DNA from: Nemertoderma westbladi
Taxonomy: Eukaryota; Xenacoelomorpha; Nemertodermatida; Nemertodermatidae
Direction of reading: 5' to 3'
Length of the DNA: 64,000 nt
Assembly (NCBI GenBank): GCA_032718475.1
Contig: JAUCBJ010002054.1
Location: forward strand, 1 to 64,000
This document shows positions 41,680 to 52,000 of this stretch, piece after piece. Position numbers and translations under genes: made by a program. Under the pieces are notes generated by a model. That model did not search any database. It had not been told where the DNA came from and saw nothing but the letters and a program-made list of their open reading frames with translations. Within the stretch, counting starts at the first letter, position 1. Each line of letters starts with the position of its first letter.

Positions 41680-43776
41680 TAAGTCTTAAATTTGAATCAA
41701 ATAGGTTGTTAGTGTCCCATATAGGGTGTTTGTGTCCCATATAGGTTGATTTTGTCCAAAATAGCCTGTAGCTTTATCAAAATTATTTCAAATAGTTTAT
41801 AAATGTAAAGGAATACTGAAAAGAATATTGACTTCATAATCATAGCTTTAATTCCAATTTGTCCCAAATAGGTTGTTTATGTCCCATATAGGGTGTTTGT
41901 GTCCCACACAGGGTGTTTTTATACCAAATAGCATGTAACTTTCTCAAAATGATTTTACATAGTTTATAAATATGATGGAAATACTCAAACGAAAATAGAA
42001 TCCACTATCATATATAGCTTTAATTTAAATTTGTCCCAAATAGGTTGTTTGTGTCCCATATAGGGTGTTTGTGTCCCAAATTGCGTGTGACTTTCTCAAA
42101 ATGATTTTACATAGTTTATAAATATAATGGAATAGTTAAAAGCAAATAGAATTCACTATCATAGCTTTAATTTAAATTTGTCCCAAATAGGATGTTTTTG
42201 TCCCATATAGGGTGTTTGTGTCCCGTATAGAGTGTGAATTGCTTATAATAATTTCAAGTAGTTTCTAAATGTAATGGAATAATAAAAAGAATATAGAATT
42301 CACTATCATAGCTTTAATTTCAATTTGTCCCAAATAGGTTGTTTTTGTCCCATATAGGGTGTTTGTGTCCCGTATAGGGTGTGAATTGCTTATAATGATT
42401 TCAAATATTTTCTAAATGTAATGGAATACTCAAAAGAATATAGAATTCACTATCATAGCTTTAATTTAAATTTGTCCCAAATAGGTTGTTTATGTCCCAT
42501 ATAGGGTGTTTGTGTCCCATATAGGGTGTTTGTGTCCCAAATTGCGTGTGACTTTCTCAAAATGATTTTACATAGTTTATAAATATAATGGAATACTCAA
42601 AAGAAAATAGAATTCACTATCATAGCTTTAATTTCAATTTGTCCCAAATAGGTTGTTTTTGTCCCATATAGGGTGTTTGTGTCCCAAATAGCGTGTTACT
42701 TTCTCAAAATGATTTTAATTAGTTCCTAAATCTCATGGAATACTCAAAAGAATATAGAATTCACTACCATAGCTTTAATTTCAATTTGTCCCAAATAGGT
42801 TGTTTTTGTCCCATATAGGGTGTTTGTGTCCCGTAAAGGGTGTGAAGTGCTTATAATAGATTTCAAATAGTTTCGAAATGTAATGGAATACTCAAAAGAA
42901 TATAGAATTCACTATCATAGCTTTAATTTAAATTTGTCCCAAATAGGTTGTTTTTGTCCCATATAGGGTGTTTGTGTGCCAAATAGCGTGTGACTTTCTC
43001 AAAATTATTTTACATAGTTTATAAATATAATGGAATACTTAAAAGAAAATATAATTCACTATCATTTTTTCTTTAATTTAAATTTGTCCCAAATAGGTTG
43101 TTTGTGTCCTGTATAGAATGTTTCTGTCCTGAATAGGGGAATACAGCTTGCCAACACATTGTTGCTGAATAGGGTGTACATTTCTTATAATGATTTTAAA
43201 TAGTTTCTAAATGTAATGGAATACTCAAAAGAATATAGAATTCACTATCAGAGCGTTAATTTAAATTTGTTCCAAATATGTTGTTTGTGTCCCAAATTAG
43301 GTGTTTGTGTTCCATATAGGGTGTTTTTGTCCCATATAGCGTGTGACTTTCTCAAAATGATTTTAAATAGTTTCTAAATCTCATGGAATCATCAAAAGAA
43401 TATAGAATTCACTACCATAGCTTTAATTTCAATTTGTCCCAAATAGGTTGTTTTTGTCCCATATAGGGTGTTTGTGTCCCGTATAGGGTGTGTTTTGCTT
43501 ATAATGATTTCCAATAGTTTCTAAATGTAGGGGAATACTCAAAAGAATAGCGAATTCACTACCATAGCTTTAATTTCAATTTGTCCCAAATAGGTTGTTT
43601 TTGGCCCATATAGGGTGTTTATGTCCCGTATAAGGTGTTTGTGTCCCAAATAGCGTGTGACTTTCTCAAAATGATTTTAAATAGTTTCTAAATCTCATGG
43701 AATCCTCAAAAGAATATAGAATTCACTACCATAGATTTAATTTCAATTTGTCCCAAATAGGTTGTTTTTGTCCCAT
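41680..43776. repeat. Satellite with TTTGTCCCAAATAGG / CCCATATAGGG core, period about 150-170 bp
   Basis: About thirteen imperfect units. Each holds TTGTCCCAAATAGGTTGTTT, one or more TGTCCCATATAGGGTGTTTG blocks, then TTCTCAAAATGATTTTA, TAGTTTATAAAT, GGAATACTCAAAAGAA, TAGAATTCACTATCATAGC and TTTAATTT. The inner 23-bp block TGTCCCATATAGGGTGTTTG itself varies in copy number, so there is a repeat within the repeat. BEL-3 interrupts the array at 43776, directly after TGTCCCAT. Confidence 0.92.
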
Positions 43777-44604
43777 TGTTAAACTCTGTACGTACTGCAG
43801 TAGCAATACAGGAAAAAACTCATTTATTTTGTGCCAATACATTTCTACCTAAACGGGTGGCCCTTCTAAATTGATTTAGATACTGTTCAGTTATGCGCAT
43901 GCGCCAGGCCCATTCCATGTAGGTGATAAGAAGGGCGCTGTGATTGGCCATTTATCTGTTTGCTGGACGAATAAGAAAGCTAGTAGCTTCTCATATCCAA
44001 GTAAAAACCGGTTTACTGAATTTTATGCAATGTCAACGAGAACTTACTGGAACCGGTAAAAACCAGTTTTGTTATTATATGGTTGCAAAACAGACCTATA
44101 TTTTTTTTTACTCTTTAAGATTTTATATTGAATTTTGTTTCAGATTATTGTATTGAATTTATCTTATATCCAAGTTCTGATTTTTGTACCGTTAAATGTA
44201 TTCGTACCTATAGATATGTATTAACCCAATTATTTGTTTGTGTTGGTAATTTTGCAAATCAGTATGCGATAAAGACATCCAGCGATCGGTTCGGAATTAA
44301 AACCCCATTGTTTTAACATGAGAGGCGCATTCTCCGTCTAATATAATTATGGAGTGAGGAGGTCGAGCCGTACCGGCCGACTGCAGGAGCCCAAAATGGA
44401 TGGATGATGTTACACAACACGAGTGAAACATAAGTAAGTTCGTCTGGGCAAGCCACAAGGGGAGGGGGGTCTCATTAGGTTGATGTACACAATTCCATTA
44501 GGTTAACTGGTGCTTTAACTATTTCCTGTACTTGGGTTTGGGCCAAATTAAACCGGGATACCCCATCATAATAAACACACAGGCAGCACGGAAGTGCAAA
44601 GGGG
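43777..44604 (+). repeat. 5' LTR of BEL-3
   Basis: Starts TGTTAAACTCTGTACG. The right end is uncertain. A TG...CA form would end at 44598 (GAAGTGCA), similarity to the 3' copy runs to 44604, and a TGGTATCAGTGC that could be a primer binding site starts at 44625. Confidence 0.85.
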
Positions 44605-46053
44605 GGAGAGTGTTGATATATATTTGGTATCAGTGCTCATCGTTTTGGCTTAGGTTTGGGTCTCATTGGGATACTAATATTCATTTCACTTCATCTTAAA
44701 TTATTTTGACTTTGTTGGGGGTGAGTAAGCTTATATACCAAGTTTCAGCTACAGCATTATCCACAGTCCAGAAATAAATGTATTTGGGTATTTAGATAGC
44801 TAATCATCTCTCTCTCACAATCATTAGTTTGACACTCTTACAGTTACTTTACAGAGTAGAAGTGAAAATTAGAGAATATCGGCAATTGATCCACGAGATA
44901 ACCAGGTTTAGTATTGCGTATAGTTTCCTTCCTTTTACTACCGTCGACAGCGGTGCGGTGTATAGAAATATACAGAATTTGTTATAGCGGGAAAATTTAA
45001 GATAAATTGTTATTTATATTTGTTTGTTTATAAATTGTACTCGATACAACCCTTACCTATCGGCAGTTTAGCTTGCAGTATACGTGGTGGATAAGGGGCC
45101 ATCACGCTAGTAAATTGTATTAAAGGTTGATAATATTAGCAGGCAGGCAGGGATTCCCCACCAACTGGAGTTTCCTTGTTGAGCTTTATATAGACCGGTT
45201 TATTGTTTTGTTTTCTTTAGAAACTGATACGTATTGCGATAATTTGATACGTATTCTACAGTGGTTATTATGTTAATAAATCTGCAATGTGCTTTAGCGA
45301 AATCTTTTTAACAAATTCTTAGCTGATTTGCGTTGTAAAAATTATAAATAAATCACAGAGTTGCTATAGCGCCGCCGTTGAGTAAAGTTTGTATCGAGTT
45401 TGAAAGTTTGTAGAGCCAAAAGGGTTGCATTATAAGATTTCTAAGAAATTAAAAAATTTCGCTCGAAATTGTTAGGATAAAATTAGGGTAAATCTACCAG
45501 ACAGCCATCTAATTCTCTAATACAACTTACAGGAACATCACTTTCGTCACCGCAACCAATCCGGGATCTGGGGACGTTTGACTTGGTACGCAAGTGAACT
45601 GATCATTCACGAGGTTGGGACGTGGGACGGCGTCGTTTAGCAGCAATCACAGGTTGGTCGTAGTGTCGATAGGATTGTGCTTGTGGGATCTATAGTTCAT
45701 TTGTGGCTGTTTGAAGGTTTGTTAAAATACTTATGCACAGTATTTGTGGCATACTTGTGCATACAAAATAAATTTGGTGTTGTAATTTTTTAAGTAAAAA
45801 ATTTAAATTACTTCCTTTGTTGTGTCTTATTGTCCCACCATCCAGGGTCTCCTAAAGTCGAGCCAAGGCTATATTTATGAAATAAATAAAATATAAGAGA
45901 ATTTGGAAATTATTGAGTTGTAAAAGTTGTTTTATTTGAATTCACATTTGAATTGGTGTAATAATTTGTAAACTATTACAAGCAAAGAATTTCATTAAAT
46001 TAAATTAAAATTAAAAAAAAATTTTAATCTATATAAAATATAAAATCCCAAAA
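44605..46053 (+). other. Leader of BEL-3
   Basis: 1.45 kb without open frames. It contains the possible primer binding site at 44625 and an A/T-rich end just before the ATG at 46054. No duplication like that of BEL-1 and BEL-2 was seen. Confidence 0.6.
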
Positions 46054-49000
46054 ATGAGTCAAACAACAAATACCGACGTTCCGGTAACAGAACAATATGA
46101 GACTGCTGACGAGTCCAGTCAGCAATTAAACGTCACCACACCTGACGTAATTGAGACTATTAGTGCCCCTACCACACAGACAGTAGGTATCGTCCCTGCT
46201 TCTGGGTTTATAGTTCAGGGTGCTGCTCGACACCCTGATGATGAAATCCCTGATGCTGACAGCAGTGACGATAGTAACACATCCTTGAGGCATCCTACAA
46301 TTAATAAAAGTGCAGGTGGTTACATGGGTAAGGTAACCAAGGCGACAAATAAATTAACCAAATGCCTAGACAGTGGATCCTATGACCCGGCAGATTTAGC
46401 CAGAATGCTAGATGAATATGATCAGCTGTTACACGTGCAAACAATCAATTTACAGAAGTTGGTGAGTATAGCGACCAAAGAGAGACAGTTTAGAACTCTG
46501 ACATCCCTATATGATAAGTTGCAGGTAATTCGTAACCATTTTATAGATATGAATAAGCGTATAAATGTGCTTAGAGTAAATTACCGAGCTAGTTTGGAGG
46601 AGGGACCCGAAACCGAAACATTTGACTCTGAAGATTTTGAGCTAAATGAATGGTTTCAGGGTTTCAAGGGTAAGTTGGAGATATATCTTCATAAGAAGGG
46701 AGTGGTAGTACCTGGACTACCATTACCAACAAAGGAGAACGAAAAAACAGGTAAGATAACTGCTCATGTAGATGATAGTGTACCATCTCAGGTAAGTGGA
46801 AGGTGGTATCGACATAGCGAGTCAGTAAGTTCGCAGTCAATAACTGCATCGCAGCTGGACACAGTTAGAAGGTTAAGCGAAGATGGTCGCCGAACCGAGA
46901 TGGAGAAGTTACATTTTGAACAGAGCGAAGTGATACGAATAAGCACCGAGCTTGCGGAAGCTGAGTTGCAGACGATCACCCAAGATATTTCGCGCTTAAG
47001 TTTAGCAGGAGGCAGTAATATTTTGGACACCACAACTCGAGATGAAGCCACCAGGCGGGAGAGGGAAGCAAATGATCGTTTGCTAGAAATCGAGTGCGAA
47101 AGTGCCGAACGTGAGGCTCAACGCGCCCGAGCGGAAGCCGAAATTGAACACGCCAGGGCAGAGGCAGAACGTACCAAGGCAGATAAACTTGCAGCCATTG
47201 AACGGAGACGAATTGAGCGTGACACCAATGCTCAATTACAGCGTATTGCTGATGAGAATAAACGTCACGCACATGAACGGGAGATTGCCCGCCAAAGATT
47301 AGAGTTGAAGGAAAAACAAGAGGCATTGATCATCGATCAACGTCGAAAATTAGGGGAGCAGGAGCGCCACCGCAAAGCGAATGAATTAGAGGATAATCGC
47401 CGTCGCATAGCCATGCAGTTAGAAGAAGCCAAGACAGCTCTTCGATGTCAGCGCGCCGAGTCATTGTTAAGTGGGATAGACCATGTTGCATCTTCCATAG
47501 AACGATACAATCAAACTCACGATAAGAAGGGAATGGAATCTAAAGTCCATTTTATTGAATCTTTTCATCGCCAGTTTGCAGGGAAGGGCTGGGTTAACCC
47601 AGAAGACGATTCTCCACCCAGCGCAATTTTGGAGCAACGACAGACCAGTGGGTCTGCGAGGATATTGAACTCCACCAATAGTAAGTGGCCTGACTACCAG
47701 CAACACCCTCGTGACCCCAAACACATGGACCAGTTATCTCCACACCATTTGTTAGGTTGTAAGTGCATAGAATGCCAGCACATTTCACCCATTATAAGGG
47801 GCATTATAAATCCGGCAGATAATGGTGAGTCACGCGAGAATTTTAGGATGAAGGAGGACGAACAACTGGTGGATTGGGACTGTTCCCATGGTAACCGTAA
47901 CTTTAGACCCAACGAAACAACAGAACAACGTCAAGTTGGAATGTATCAATTACAACAAGCCATCCAAGAAGGCAACCAGAGGATGATACAAGAGGTAAGA
48001 GACATTAAGGATCAGGTTCAACATATTGAAGGTAAAGTAAATCAAGAGTTTGAGTCTGTAAAGTGGTCGGTTCAGGAAGTGCAGGATAAAGTAGATAGTA
48101 CTCAAAGAGAGCGTGAAAGGGTAGATATTCACACTCGAGAATTATCCGAGAATCTCCCTGAAGTAAACCCAACCACACTACCAAAATCCAAGGTTCAATT
48201 TCAAGCGATGGAATGTAACACAGATTCGGAGGAAGTATATGATCAATCATCGACTGCAAAAGGAATGTATCCGGGATCGAGACCGCACTTTCAATCTAGA
48301 ATATTTAAACCCGGCATGAAGTTTAACCAACAACCAAGAAATATTCGAGGTTCTTCAAATGTAGAAGGGAGTGGCTCAACGCCAGTATCAGTGATCGCAT
48401 CAGAGTTATCTAAATTTGGTGCGAGACAGAGTCTCCCTCCACAGCAACCACCTTGTTTCACTGGATTACCGAAACACTGGAGAAGTTTCATTCATTATAT
48501 AGATTCCTGTGTAGCGTCACAGGATTTTACATCACATGAGAAATTTTGTTATCTATACCAATTCTTAAAAGGGGAACCCAAGGAACTAGTAAGTACATTT
48601 GTGGGAGACGATAATGCCTTTGAATCTGCCTATGAGCGGTTAGTAACCACCTATGGTGGTAATGTTAGAATGGCTCGCTCAGTAGTTGAAGAATTGACAA
48701 AGGGAAATCCAGCCGTAACACCCATAGAAGTAGTGAAACTAGCCGATGCTATAAAATCAGCAATCAAGATTTTGCCAATATATGGGTGTGAGCATTACGG
48801 ATCCAGACCGGATATTCTACGAGACATTATGAAACGACTTACACTGCGCCATAGGCGAAAGGTAAGGGGCCTAGAAAGCCGAGTAGAAGCTAGGGGGGAA
48901 TCACTATCTATTAAACATATTTACGATGTAATATCAGCAGAAGGTGAGGCCGAGTTGAGGTCTAATTACCCTGAAGAGTATTTAGGAGTAGAAAGACGTC

Positions 49001-52000
49001 AGCAACTCAAATTTAAGAGCACAATGGTAAGTGCTGGTAACCCAGCATCATCATACACTTCCTTATCTGACCAAGAAATGACAAAGGTGAATTCGGCTGC
49101 GGGATATAGCGCCAAAATTAAAGTAGCGCCACCCATTGGACCCAAGGTAACTACAGTGCAACAATTGCCACCAGATTTTCGTGGATGTCAATATTGTCAT
49201 CAATTGACTCAGAAATCAAATGACCACAAGCTGGTAGGGTGCAACCTGTTTTCCAAACTCGATGTAGAGAAACGGCGTTTAGCCATTCGGTCGCTAGACG
49301 CTTGCTGGAAGTGTTTAGGCACTGGGCATAAGCGGCGGGACTGTACCACCTCTAGCGTAAGTAAGGGATGCGTTGACTGTGGTCGATTGCACCACAGATT
49401 ATTGCACACATCTCAACACACGCCTACTAAAAGATATCTACAGGACCATCCTAGAGTATTGACTAGACCTGCTAATACCACCAAGCGCAACGTAACGTTT
49501 GCCCAAACAACCGATTTTGAGACTAATTACCAATCAGGTTCATCAAGTGAAGGTGAATACGAGTACAGTGAAACTTCAGAACCAGAAATTTATGCAACTG
49601 ATTCGGAACCCAGCACCACCCTGCTAACTCGAACGCAGTCCGCTGCTTTCAGCATAATTCAAGTCAAAATTCAAGGTGAGTTTGGTTCTAAGCGCATATA
49701 TTGTCTATTAGATCATGCATCTAACCAAAGTTACGTTGATGAGGAAGTGGCAAGTGTGGTCGCAGACATGGAAAAAACCAAGTCGACACTAATGGAAGTT
49801 GGATCATTACATGGACAAAAGGAAATTCCCATCAAGTATGTGAGATTGACAGTAGATTCGTTGCTACCAAGAACCAAACAGACTACCACAGAACAACGTA
49901 TGTTACCAATGAAACATTTAAAATTTGCGGCTATACGTGATTTCACCCAACTATTGGGATCTGTGCCCATACCTGATAAGAAACAAAGGGAGTACTTTAA
50001 AGACTATAATATTCCCGAGTATCGCATAGATTATCGTAATGTATCAATGATCATTGGAACGGATCATTTCGATGCTCACAGAGTCCTAGAGAGTAAGCCA
50101 ACAAAGTGGAAGCCAGGTGAGCCATATTCTTGTAGAACATTGTTAGGATGGTACACTAGATTTCCTTTAGAATGGTTAGCTAACACTAATAACAAATCAT
50201 TTGAAATAGATGACTATCAAACTAACACAATGACGTCAGAAGTGAAACACCCTTCCGATTTTAATGATGAAAATGTATCCGAGATAGACGTAACTACAGT
50301 AGAGGAAAGTTGCTTGTTGACTAACCCACTCGGATTTCCGTCAGACACAGATTTCTATCACATTGATTCCCTGAAATTAATGGATGAGGATCCCAAGGAA
50401 GACGCAGAGGAAGAGGTTGGAAGGATGCATCAGGTGTTATTCGACCCTGATGAATATAAGAGGGACCATACTATATTGACCCTTTTTTGCAAAAATATAA
50501 CTGCCATAACCAAGCAGGAAGTATTAGAGACAATTAGAAATCCTAACATTATCGAGGATAGGAAACAATTAGCATATGATTATATTGATGAAGAAAGGAT
50601 GATGAATCATAAAGTATTACAATGGTTAGACCAAGATGCCGCAGAGCGAAATTGTTATGACAAAGCCCTATCCGCAGACGACCAACGGGCGATAGACATA
50701 ATGAACAGGACAACTAAACTATTAGATAATGGACATTATGAGGTAGGTATGTTGTGGCGAGAAGAACCACCTACACTGAAAAATAACTACCCACTAGCAC
50801 TAAAGCGGATGTTAGCAGTACGAAAGCGTCTGCTACGGGATGAGGAAATTCACAGACAATATCGTGCACAAATAGACGATTACTTGGAAAACGGATACGC
50901 AATAAAAATGGAACACCCTGAAGAGACAACACCACAAACTTACTACCTACCTCATCACTTTGTAGTTCACCCAGATAAACCGGGTAAGTTAAGGGTAGTA
51001 AATGACTGCAGGGAACAATACCTAGGAATGTCCTTAAATAGTGAACTGCTGGACGGACCCAATTTAAACAACAATTTAATTGGGATTCTCATCAGGTTCA
51101 GACAGCGAAACGTAGCTTTCACGAGTGATGTGTTAGCGATGTTTCACCAAGTGTTTGCACTAAAACAAGACCAAGACAGTCTACGTTTCCTGTGGTACCC
51201 CACTAAGGACTTGTCTGGAGAACCTGCGGTCTACCAGATGACCCGAAGAATATTCGGTGGACGAGACAGCCCCAATTGTACCTTACACGTTTTAAAACAA
51301 ACAGCTATCAATCAACGAGATAAGTTTAATGACATTGTTGTAGAAACAATTAAGAAGGACTTCTATATGGATGATGGGTTGAAGAGCATGGACACTGTAG
51401 AGAGCGCAATAGCACTGGCGCATGGGCTACAGGATTGTCTAGCAGGAGGAGGATTTAAACTTACCAAGTTTACTTCTAACTCCTCAGAACTCATAAACTC
51501 ATTCCCAGTGGAAGAACGAGGGGCAGGGAATATCGAACTAAAGTTCGAACCCATACCCACAGCAAGAGTCTTAGGTTTGGCTTGGGACCCAAACAAAGAT
51601 ACATTCTATGTAAGAGTTAAAGCACCCGTATATGAAGGGACTTTGACAAAGAGAATATGTCTATCGATGATGAGTCGATTGTTCGATCCACTGAGTTTTT
51701 TAAGTCCTGTGATTTTACAAGCCAGGCAGTATCTGAGGGAGATCTGGATTGCGGGTACTGACTGGGATGAACCCATTAGCGAGAGTTCAGCAAAGTTGTG
51801 GAGGAAGTGGGAAGAACAGCTCCCAATCCTCACAACATTACATATCCCAAGGGTCTACTTCCCTAGCCAATCAATATTCCCCACATCATTGGAGCTTCAT
51901 TGCTTCAGCGATGCGAGTGATACGGGCTTGGGGGTAGTTCTATATTTAAGACGAGAGGTGAGTAAAGGAGTTTTCGAGACATCATTTGTTACTTCAAAGG

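Noticed and set aside
44625-44636. TGGTATCAGTGC as a definite primer binding site of BEL-3
   Set aside because: It lies about 20 bases beyond the last LTR similarity, and I could not match it with confidence to an animal tRNA 3' end. Kept only as a possibility in the LTR entry.
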